A stretch of 6,003 nt of DNA. Source: DATJJW01 sp035491935. Lineage in GTDB: Bacteria > Pseudomonadota > Alphaproteobacteria > ATCC43930 > CGMCC-115725. Shown here piece by piece: positions 1 through 5,896 of this stretch. Location: positions 1 through 6,003 of the forward strand of contig DATJJW010000067.1 in NCBI GenBank assembly GCA_035491935.1, given 5' to 3'. A model generated the notes under the pieces. That model was not told the origin of the DNA. It did not search any database and saw only the letters and a program-made list of their open reading frames with translations. A program made the translations under genes and the position numbers. Numbering within the stretch: the first letter of the stretch is position 1; each line of letters opens with the position of its first letter.

Positions 1-689
1 TGGCGGAATATGTCGCCGGCCGCTCCGACCGTTTCGTGGCGCTGGGCAGCGTGCCGATGCAGGATGGGCACCTGGCGGCGGAAGAGCTGGGCAGGGTCAT
101 GAAGATGTCCGGCATGAAAGGCGTGCAGATCCTGACCACCATCGGCGACAAGGAAATCTCCGACCCGTCCTTCGAGCCGTTCTGGACCAAGGCCGAGGAG
201 ACGAACGCGGTCGTGCTGCTGCACCCCAACGGCTTCACGCAAGGCCAGCGCCTCAAGAACCACTACTACAACAACGTGATCGGCAACCCGTTGGAAACGA
301 CGATGGCGATCCACAACCTGATCTTCGACGGCGTTCTGGAACGGCACCCGAAGCTCAAGATCGTCGTCGTCCATGGCGGCGGTTATGTCGGCGGTTACGC
401 CGGCCGCATGGATCATGCCTGGGGTGCGCGCGGCGATGCCAAGGCCGGCCTGCCGAAGCCGCCGACGAGCTATTTCAAGCAGCTCTATTTCGACACGGTG
501 GTCTTCACCTATGAGCAGCTGGAGGCGCTGGTGCGGCTGGTCGGCGTCGACCATGTCGTCATGGGTACGGATTATCCCTTCGACATGGCGGATAGCGATC
601 CTGTCGGCCACGTCGCGAATTCGGCCCTCGACAAGGCGGCCATCGGCGCCATTTGCGGCGGCAATGCCAAGAAGCTCCTGAACCTGTAA
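1..689 (+). CDS. ACMSD-like amidohydrolase (amidohydrolase_2 family), 5' end cut by window edge
   Basis: The reading frame is open from the window edge (first whole codon at base 3, beginning AEYVAGRSDRF) to TAA at 687-689. The GTG at 36 is therefore internal, not a start. Three family landmarks are visible: a strand ending LLHPNG (His codon 221-223), VVVHGGG (His codon 372-374) and MGTDYPF (Asp codon 570-572). By analogy with ACMSD these are a metal-ligand His, the catalytic His and the metal-binding Asp. The N-terminal HxH metal motif should lie before the window. Relatives include alpha-amino-beta-carboxymuconate-semialdehyde decarboxylase, 5-carboxyvanillate and gamma-resorcylate decarboxylases, 3,6-dihydroxypicolinate decarboxylase and some true hydrolases, so non-oxidative decarboxylation or hydrolysis of an aromatic or ring-cleavage intermediate are both possible. 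The product is probably soluble and cytoplasmic. It lies 34 bases before the iron-sulfur subunit gene on the same strand, so the genes are probably co-transcribed. The family is secure; the substrate is unknown. Confidence 0.88.
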   Translation, partial: AEYVAGRSDRFVALGSVPMQDGHLAAEELGRVMKMSGMKGVQILTTIGDKEISDPSFEPFWTKAEETNAVVLLHPNGFTQGQRLKNHYYNNVIGNPLETTMAIHNLIFDGVLERHPKLKIVVVHGGGYVGGYAGRMDHAWGARGDAKAGLPKPPTSYFKQLYFDTVVFTYEQLEALVRLVGVDHVVMGTDYPFDMADSDPVGHVANSALDKAAIGAICGGNAKKLLNL

Positions 690-709
690 CATCCCCGTTT
701 CGGGAGTGC

Positions 710-715
710 AGGAGG
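710..715 (+). promoter_or_regulatory. Ribosome binding site deciding the start of the [2Fe-2S] subunit gene
   Basis: AGGAGG at 710-715 is a full Shine-Dalgarno core with an 8-base spacer to the ATG at 724. A GTG at 706 is in the same frame but begins before this site, so 724 is the better start. It gives MAVVEFTVNG, which matches the usual beginning of the ferredoxin-like domain. Confidence 0.8.
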
Positions 716-723
716 CGCGTTCG

Positions 724-1212
724 ATGGCGGTTGTCGAGTTCACCGTGAATGGTACGGCGCGGCGGGTCGAGCTTACGGCCGACCCGCCCTTGCTGCATGT
801 CCTGCGCAACCAGCTCGATCTCAAGGGGTCGCGCTTCGGTTGCGGCCAGGAGGAGTGCGGCGCCTGCATGGTGCTGGTCGACGGCCAGCCATCTTACGCC
901 TGCACGCTGCCGGCGGCCGATCTCAGCGGCAAGACGATCACCACGGTCGAGACGCTGAGCGATCCGGCTGGCCCGCATCCGCTCTATCAGGCCTTCCTGG
1001 AGGAGCAGGCGGGCCAATGCGGCTATTGCCTGTCGGGCATCTTGATCTCGGCCAAGGCGCTGCTCGACCACAACCCAGAGCCGTCCCGCGCGGAGATCAT
1101 CGAGGCGCTGGACAAGCATCTTTGTCGTTGCGGCGCCCATGGTCGCATCCTGCGTGCGGTCGAGCGGGCCGGCGCCATGCTGCGCGCTCAGACGATGAAA
1201 ACGGAAGGGTGA
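724..1212 (+). CDS. Two-cluster [2Fe-2S] small subunit of a molybdenum hydroxylase (IorA/NicA/CoxS-like)
   Basis: This is the electron-transfer subunit of a xanthine-oxidase-family molybdenum hydroxylase. It passes electrons from the molybdopterin centre to an external acceptor. The 162 residues from ATG 724 hold a plant-type ferredoxin domain with cluster cysteines C40, C45, C48 and C60 (GCGQEECGAC, then SYAC). A helical domain follows, with the second cluster at C99, C102, C134 and C136 (QCGYC and HLCRCG). The length is typical of the family, all eight ligands are present and no signal peptide is seen, so the protein should be cytoplasmic. The TGA at 1210-1212 is followed after 10 bases by the start of the large subunit, so the two are translated together. 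No FAD (CoxM/XdhB-like) subunit gene is seen here, which favours the two-subunit IorAB/NicAB-like arrangement. The family is secure; the substrate is not known. Confidence 0.95.
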   Translation: MAVVEFTVNGTARRVELTADPPLLHVLRNQLDLKGSRFGCGQEECGACMVLVDGQPSYACTLPAADLSGKTITTVETLSDPAGPHPLYQAFLEEQAGQCGYCLSGILISAKALLDHNPEPSRAEIIEALDKHLCRCGAHGRILRAVERAGAMLRAQTMKTEG

Positions 1213-1222
1213 GGGGGCGGCG

Positions 1223-3364
1223 ATGATCTCCAACACTCTGCCGCCCAGCCTGGTCGAGAATCCGAACATCGACCAATGGCTGGCATTCCCGCCCGACGGC
1301 ACGGTCACCCTGCGGACGGGCAAGGTCGAGATCGGCCAGGGGCTGCTGACCGCGCTGATCCAGATCGCGGCGGAGGAGCTGGATGTGGAGCTGCCGCGCA
1401 TCAACCTCATGACCGCCAGCACCGATGCCGCACCCAATGAAGGCTATACCGCCGGCAGCCGCTCGATCGAGCAGGCCGGGGTGTCGATCCGCCTGGTCTG
1501 TGCCGAGGTGCGCAAGCTGTTCCGGGATGCGGCGGCCGACAGGCTCGGCTGCGATCCGGCGGCGCTGCAGGTCGTCGACGGTACCTTCACTCTCGGCACC
1601 GCATCCACCGGCTTCGACTATTGGCGCCTGAGCGACGCGGTCGACCTCAAGCGCCGGGCCAGCGGCACGGTGCCGGCCAAGGATCCGGCCCAGCACCGCA
1701 TCATCGGTACCGACGTGCCGCGCATCGACCTGCCGGAAAAGGTCGGCCGGACGCCCTTCATCCATGATGTCGTTGTGCCGGACATGGGGCATGCCAACAT
1801 GCTGCATGCCAAGCTGCTGCATCGGCCGCGCCGCGACGCCAAGCTGGTCGAGTGGGACGAGGCGGCGGTCTCCCGTGCGGGGCTCGGACAAGTCTCCTTC
1901 CTCACCGACGGCGATGTCGTCGCGGTGATGGGCGATGACGAGCATCTGGTCGCCCGCGCCTTCGACAAGCTATGCGAGCGCGCCCGCTGGGAAGGCGGCT
2001 TCGACCTGCGCGAGGAGCATCAGGAAGCCTCGAGCCTGATGGATTTCGAAATGGCGCCGGATCGCGTGGTCGAACGCGGCGCGCGCGGCGACGTGCCGGT
2101 CGTGCACGAGATCGAGGGGACATATTCACGGCCCTATATCGCCCATGGCTCGATCGCGCCGTCCTGCGGGCTGGCGTTGTTCCAGGACGGCAAGCTCACG
2201 GTCTGGAGCCACAGCCAGGGCATCTTCTTCCTGCGCCGTTCGATCGCGCTGGCCTTGAAGCTGCCGATCGAGGCGGTGATCGTCACCCATCATCAGGGCG
2301 CCGGCTGCTATGGCCATAACGGTGCCGATGATGCGGCCTTCGATGCCGCCTTGGTCGCGATGCGCAATCCGGGCCGCGTGGTCCGCGTGCAATGGACCCG
2401 TGCCGACGAGCTGGGCGTGGCACCTGTGGGGGCGGCCTCGCTGGTGCGCTTCCGTGCCGGGCTGGATGCGGATTTCCGTCCGGTCGATTGGCAGTTCGAC
2501 GTCTGGAGCCCAACCCATGGCAACCGGCCGGGCATGTATGGCGCGGTCAATCTGCTGACCGCCAATGCCTTGAGCGATCCGCCCAACGACCCGCCGCCGG
2601 CTTGCGTGGCCGATGAGGGCGGCGGCGGCGCCACGCGTAACGGCGTCACCCTCTATGATCTGCCGTATCAGAAGCTGGTGCACCATTTCGTGCGCCAGGG
2701 GCCGGTCAGGACCTCATCGATGCGCGGCCTCGGCGCCTTCGCCAACGTCTTCGCCATGGAGAGCTTCATCGACGAGATCGCCGAGCTTGGCGGGATGGAC
2801 CCGGTGACATACCGGCTCATGATCATGAAGGACCCGCGCGCCCGTGGGGTCATCGAAGCGGCGGCGAAGATGTGCGACTGGTTCAACGAGGATGCCGTGG
2901 CGCCGGGTGCCACGCGCGGCTTCGCCTTCAGCCGCTACAAGAACGTCGCCGCTTACCTCGCCATGGCGGTCGAGGTCGTGGTCGAGGAGGAGGTGCGCGT
3001 CACCCGCGCCTGGTGTGCCGTCGATGGCGGGCTGGTCGTCAACCCCGACGGCGCCCGCAACCAGGTCGATGGCGGCGTCATCCAGGCGATCAGCTGGGCC
3101 CTGAAAGAACAGGTCAAGTTCGCGCAAGGCAAGGTCGCCTCCGACCGCTGGGAGCATTACCCGATCCTGCGCTTCTCCGAGGTGCCGGAGATCGAGACGA
3201 TCTTTGTCGGCGATCCGCATGACCCGCCGCTCGGCATCGGCGAGGTTTCCGCCGGCCCCACGGCGGCTGCCATCGGCAATGCGGTCGCCAAGGCCCTGGG
3301 CATGCGGCTTCGCCATCTGCCGTTGACGCGCGAACGCATCATGCAGGCGATGCTGGAAGCCTAG
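1223..3364 (+). CDS. Molybdopterin-binding large subunit of a xanthine dehydrogenase-family hydroxylase (IorB/NicB-like)
   Basis: This 713-residue catalytic subunit should bind molybdopterin cytosine dinucleotide and hydroxylate its substrate with oxygen from water. Visible in order: TGKVEIGQG (32-40), like the Moco-contacting Gln loop, then an EGYTAGSRS stretch; an a/b-hammerhead domain from about K173 to 265; PYIAHGSIAPSC (304-315); GAGCYGHNGADD (359-370) in the first Moco-binding domain; a glycine-rich linker; GPVRTSSMRGLG (493-504), with R501 near the substrate-site Arg region; and GIGEVSAGPT with E674 as the probable catalytic Glu. In classical xanthine dehydrogenase the GQG segment follows the first Moco domain. 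Here it is N-terminal, as I recall for IorB-type subunits. The start ATG has GAGGGGG at 1211-1217 before it. There is no Tat signal and no CxxCH haem motif, so it lacks NicB-type cytochrome domains. The frame is intact. The oxidised substrate cannot be deduced. Confidence 0.93.
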   Translation: MISNTLPPSLVENPNIDQWLAFPPDGTVTLRTGKVEIGQGLLTALIQIAAEELDVELPRINLMTASTDAAPNEGYTAGSRSIEQAGVSIRLVCAEVRKLFRDAAADRLGCDPAALQVVDGTFTLGTASTGFDYWRLSDAVDLKRRASGTVPAKDPAQHRIIGTDVPRIDLPEKVGRTPFIHDVVVPDMGHANMLHAKLLHRPRRDAKLVEWDEAAVSRAGLGQVSFLTDGDVVAVMGDDEHLVARAFDKLCERARWEGGFDLREEHQEASSLMDFEMAPDRVVERGARGDVPVVHEIEGTYSRPYIAHGSIAPSCGLALFQDGKLTVWSHSQGIFFLRRSIALALKLPIEAVIVTHHQGAGCYGHNGADDAAFDAALVAMRNPGRVVRVQWTRADELGVAPVGAASLVRFRAGLDADFRPVDWQFDVWSPTHGNRPGMYGAVNLLTANALSDPPNDPPPACVADEGGGGATRNGVTLYDLPYQKLVHHFVRQGPVRTSSMRGLGAFANVFAMESFIDEIAELGGMDPVTYRLMIMKDPRARGVIEAAAKMCDWFNEDAVAPGATRGFAFSRYKNVAAYLAMAVEVVVEEEVRVTRAWCAVDGGLVVNPDGARNQVDGGVIQAISWALKEQVKFAQGKVASDRWEHYPILRFSEVPEIETIFVGDPHDPPLGIGEVSAGPTAAAIGNAVAKALGMRLRHLPLTRERIMQAMLEA

Positions 3365-3387
3365 GCAGGGCCCGGCCGCGCCAGGTT

Positions 3388-3693
3388 CTAGTCGTGGAAA
3401 AGGTGCGAGGCGTGGGTGATGGCGGCGCCGGCGCGCATCGCCGCTGCGACGAGTGCCGTCTCCGACAATTGCGCGTCGGTGGCGCCGGCCTTGCGTGCCC
3501 GCTTGGTGTGGATTTCGAGGCAATAAGGGCATTGCGTGGTCAGGGCCACCGCCAATGCCATCAGTTCCTTGTTCAGGACGCTGACGGCACCGTCGACGAA
3601 GGCCGCCTTGTCGAAGGCGTTGAACGCCGCCATGGCTTCCGGCGCGTGGGCCGAGAGATTCTGCAGCTTTTGGAGGTTTTTCATGTCGTACAT
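3388..3693 (-). CDS. AhpD-like / carboxymuconolactone decarboxylase-fold protein with CxxC redox site
   Basis: This small helical protein (101 residues) has the AhpD-type active-site pattern: E43, C55, C58 and H62 in KELMALAVALTTQCPYCLEIH. The spacings (Glu to Cys 12, CxxC, Cys to His 4) are those of AhpD's Glu118/Cys130/Cys133/His137 set. Such proteins act as peroxidatic or thiol-disulfide reductases. The family also contains true gamma-carboxymuconolactone decarboxylases, but the intact CxxC-x3-H favours the redox branch. The length is normal for stand-alone one-domain members. The start ATG (3693-3691) has GGAG at 3704-3701 with a 7-base spacer. The gene lies 62 bases downstream of the exporter gene on the same strand, with a hairpin between them, so it may be co-transcribed or separately controlled. 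It converges on the molybdenum hydroxylase gene with 23 bases between the stops. Its partner and substrate are unknown. Confidence 0.9.
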   Translation of the reverse strand: MYDMKNLQKLQNLSAHAPEAMAAFNAFDKAAFVDGAVSVLNKELMALAVALTTQCPYCLEIHTKRARKAGATDAQLSETALVAAAMRAGAAITHASHLFHD

Positions 3694-3712
3694 GGCGTAT
3701 CTCCAGACTTGA

Positions 3713-3741
3713 GACGTCCCGTCGAGGAAACGGGACGTCCC
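3713..3741. repeat. Perfect 10-bp inverted repeat with embedded GACGTCCC direct repeat
   Basis: GACGTCCCGT (3713-3722) and ACGGGACGTC (3730-3739) are exact reverse complements around a 7-base loop. The same arms also contain GACGTCCC in direct orientation at 3713-3720 and 3734-3741, exactly 21 bases apart, about two helical turns. The right arm GGGACGTCCC (3732-3741) is itself a perfect palindrome. The site sits between the fsr stop and the AhpD-like start. In minus-strand RNA it would form a stable GC-rich stem with no following U-run, so it is not a standard intrinsic terminator. It may be a regulator-binding site, an attenuator or an mRNA-processing structure; which one is inference. Confidence 0.6.
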
Positions 3742-3755
3742 TTATGAAGCCGCGA

Positions 3756-4970
3756 TTACGCCTGTTTGGCCATAGTCGGTTTCGACGTATCCGGCAGCAG
3801 CGCGGTCAGCAGGCCGATGACCGGCAGATAGGCGCAGACTTGGTAGACCGCGTCGATGCCGGCGATGTCGGCGAGCGCGCCCAGCGCCGCCGCACCGATG
3901 CCGCCCATGCCGAAGGCGACGCCGAAGAACAGGCCGGAGACCATGCCGACGCGGCCGGGCATCAGCTCCTGCGCATAGACCAGGATCGCCGAGAAGGCCG
4001 AGGACAGCACCAGGCCGATCACCACGCTCAAGGCGACGGTCAATCCCAGGCCGGCATAGGGCAGCGCCAGGGTGAAGGGCAGCACGCCCAGGATCGAGAC
4101 CCAGATCACCTTCTTGCGGCCGATGCGGTCGCCGATCGGGCCGCCGGCAAATGTGCCGACCGCGGTCGCGGCCAGGAAGACGAAGAGGTAGATCTGCGCC
4201 GTCTCTGCCGACAGGGCGAAGCGATGCATCAGGTAGAAGATGTAATAGCTGGTGATGCTGGCCAGATAGAAATACTTCGAGAAGATCAGCGCGATCAGGA
4301 TGGCGATGGCGCTGCCGACCTGCCGCCGCGAGATGTGGTTGAGATCGGTCGCTGCCTTGCGGGGGCGTGACGTCGCATGCCCCTGGGCGCGATACCAGCG
4401 CCCGAGGCTGGTCAGGATGATCATGCCGCCCAGCGCCACCAGGGCGAACCAGGCCAGGCTCGACTGGCCGCGCGGCAGGACGAAGAAGGCGGCGAGCAGC
4501 GGCCCCAAGGCCGTGCCGGCATTGCCACCGACCTGGAACAGCGACTGCGCCATGCCGTGGGCGCCGCCGGACGCCAGGCGGGCGATGCGCGAGGATTCCG
4601 GATGGAAGATCGACGAGCCCGTACCGAGCAGTGCGCCACCCAGCAGCAGGGTCGGGTAATTGGTGGCAAACGCCAGCGTTACCAGCCCCAGCAACGAGGC
4701 GCCCATGCCGAAGGGCAGGGAATAGGGCTGCGGCCGGCGGTCGGTATAGAGGCCGATCAACGGCTGCAGCAGCGAGGCGGTGATCTGATAGGTGAGCGTC
4801 AGGAAGCCCAGCTGCATGAAGCTGAGATCGAGCCCGCCCTTGAGGATGGGATATATGGCCGGCAGCAGCGATTGCAGCATGTCGTTGACGAGATGGCAGA
4901 AGCTGGCAGCGCCCAGGATGGAAAACGCGGTCGTCTCGGCTTGCGGCCGACTGATGACTGCCTCACTCAC
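3756..4970 (-). CDS. fsr: MFS exporter of the fosmidomycin-resistance (Fsr) family
   Basis: This is an inner-membrane major facilitator drug/proton antiporter. The 404 residues closely resemble E. coli Fsr (about 406 aa) as I recall it. Shared stretches are FSILGAASFCHLVNDMLQS (16-34) in the first helix, FMQLGFLTLTYQ (51-62), GTGSSIFHPESSR (116-128), FQVGGN (145-150) followed by LGPLLAAF, and in the second half a GDRIGRKK loop typical of MFS proteins. Hydrophobic segments run along the whole length, as expected for 12 membrane helices. I place the start at the GTG of 4970-4968 (first residues MSEAVISRP), preceded by AGAGG at 4985-4981. A longer open frame reaches 5195, but the extra residues are polar and proline/arginine-rich and run antisense through the divergent AraC gene, so they are unlikely to be translated. 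The family exports fosmidomycin and other compounds; the natural substrate here is unknown. The AraC gene beside it is the obvious candidate regulator. Confidence 0.92.
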   Translation of the reverse strand: MSEAVISRPQAETTAFSILGAASFCHLVNDMLQSLLPAIYPILKGGLDLSFMQLGFLTLTYQITASLLQPLIGLYTDRRPQPYSLPFGMGASLLGLVTLAFATNYPTLLLGGALLGTGSSIFHPESSRIARLASGGAHGMAQSLFQVGGNAGTALGPLLAAFFVLPRGQSSLAWFALVALGGMIILTSLGRWYRAQGHATSRPRKAATDLNHISRRQVGSAIAILIALIFSKYFYLASITSYYIFYLMHRFALSAETAQIYLFVFLAATAVGTFAGGPIGDRIGRKKVIWVSILGVLPFTLALPYAGLGLTVALSVVIGLVLSSAFSAILVYAQELMPGRVGMVSGLFFGVAFGMGGIGAAALGALADIAGIDAVYQVCAYLPVIGLLTALLPDTSKPTMAKQA

Positions 4971-5101
4971 GATGATCGGACCTCTTTGATACGCCGGCGC
5001 TCGGACAGCGACGACGGCATTGCTTATGACGATGCCAGAGATTATGTGAGGCAGGCTAGGCCCGCCACCGCGCTCAGGCCTAATTATTACGAGACTGGGC
5101 C
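4971..5101. promoter_or_regulatory. Divergent control region between fsr and the AraC-family gene
   Basis: The two genes start outward from this 131-base stretch, so it should hold both promoters and the regulator's operator. It is more AT-rich than the genes at 5020-5046 and 5081-5090. Candidate elements are CATAAT on the minus strand (5046-5041) as a -10 box for fsr, about 70 bases before its start, and TAATTATTA at 5081-5089. No convincing -35 hexamer pairs with either, which would suit an activator-dependent promoter. GGCAT (5016-5020) and ATGCC (5032-5036) form a short inverted repeat separated by 11 bases. Assignment of individual elements is tentative. Confidence 0.5.
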
Positions 5102-5896
5102 ATGGTGCGGAATATTCGAGCCGATGAGATCGAGAGGATGGACGTGCCGGTCCTGGCGATCGGCAACGACTATGCCCATGGTCATGCCATTCCACCGCAT
5201 CACCATTGGCGCGGCCAATTGCTGTTCGGCACCTCCGGCGTCGTCGTGGTGTCGACGCCGACCGGCACCTGGGTGATGCCGCCTCAGCGCGGCATGTGGA
5301 TCCCGCCGGGGACCCAGCATCATGTACGCATGCTGGGGGCGGTCAGCGTCGAGAGCATCCTGCTGGCGCCGGATCTGGCTGCGGACATGCCGGGCCACTG
5401 TCAGGTCGTCGCCATCACGCCCTTCATGCGCAGCCTGATCGGCAAGGCCCTGGACCTGCCGCTGGCTTATGAGGCGGACAGCCATGCCGGCGCGCTGATG
5501 GCGTTGATCCAGCATGAGATGCGGCAATTGCCCGTGCTGCCGCTGTCGCTGCCCTTGCCGGTGCATGCGGCGTTGGCGCGGCGCTGCCGCCAATTCCTGC
5601 TCGAGCCCAAGGTACATGAGGCGATCGAGGATTGGGCGGCATCACTCGCCATGAGCCGGCGCAGTTTCACTAGGCTGTTCCGGCGCGAGACGGGCATGAG
5701 CTTCCTCAATTGGCGCCAGCAAGCCTGTCTGGTGACGGCCTTGCCGCGGCTGGTCGCCGGCGAGGCCGTGACCTCCGTGGCGCTCGATCTCGGCTACGAC
5801 AACCCGGCTGCCTTCACCAGCATGTTCAAGCGCGTGCTGGGGGCCTCGCCCCGGGTGTACCTAAGGGATGCCTATCTTAAGGACAACGCGCCCTAA
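5102..5896 (+). CDS. AraC-family transcriptional regulator with N-terminal cupin domain (NimR/YeaM-like layout)
   Basis: The protein has 264 residues. The N-terminal half is an AraC-type cupin sensor domain with a His cluster (IPPHHHWRGQLL, 30-41) and a PPQRGMWIPPGTQHH turn. The C-terminal third carries the two helix-turn-helix motifs: IEDWAASLAMSRRSFTRLFRR (from 175) and VTSVALDLGYDNPAAFTSMF (223-242), ending in the family signature GASPRVYLRD. It should bind DNA and respond to a small ligand through the cupin part; the ligand is unknown. It is divergent from the fsr exporter, much as NimR (YeaM) is beside its MFS transporter in E. coli, so control of fsr and itself is likely. The ATG at 5102 has only a weak upstream GAG and no clear Shine-Dalgarno, and Met13 (codon at 5138) is a less likely alternative. 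The gene ends TAA at 5894-5896, overlapping the stop of the next, convergent gene. Confidence 0.93.
   Translation: MVRNIRADEIERMDVPVLAIGNDYAHGHAIPPHHHWRGQLLFGTSGVVVVSTPTGTWVMPPQRGMWIPPGTQHHVRMLGAVSVESILLAPDLAADMPGHCQVVAITPFMRSLIGKALDLPLAYEADSHAGALMALIQHEMRQLPVLPLSLPLPVHAALARRCRQFLLEPKVHEAIEDWAASLAMSRRSFTRLFRRETGMSFLNWRQQACLVTALPRLVAGEAVTSVALDLGYDNPAAFTSMFKRVLGASPRVYLRDAYLKDNAP

Noticed and set aside
693..705. Small hairpin CCCG-TTT-CGGG between the amidohydrolase and the [2Fe-2S] subunit
   Set aside because: The stem is only four base pairs with no U-run, in a 34-base operon gap; too weak to call a terminator or regulatory element.
1223..1360. Possible signal peptide or Tat leader on the molybdopterin subunit
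   Set aside because: The N-terminus shows no twin-arginine motif and no hydrophobic stretch; it enters the GQG domain within about 30 residues.
559..1945. Long minus-strand open frames (559-1437 and 1097-1945) opposite the amidohydrolase and hydroxylase genes
   Set aside because: They lie wholly antisense to strongly supported genes, are Arg/Ala/Gly-rich with no recognisable motif, and are the usual by-product of GC-rich codon bias.
3365..3387. GC-rich gap between convergent stops as a possible bidirectional terminator
   Set aside because: It contains GGGCCC and GGCCGCGCC but no stable longer stem-loop and no T-run on either strand, so a terminator cannot be supported.
2126..3532. Minus-strand open frames of 186 and 272 codons opposite the large subunit
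   Set aside because: Antisense shadows with low-complexity composition; the larger one also runs across two convergent real genes and the gap between them.
3744..5276. Plus-strand open frames of 208 and 299 codons opposite fsr
   Set aside because: The sequences are Gln/Arg/Asp-rich antisense translations of a membrane protein, with no family features, and the second crosses the divergent promoter into the AraC gene in a different frame.
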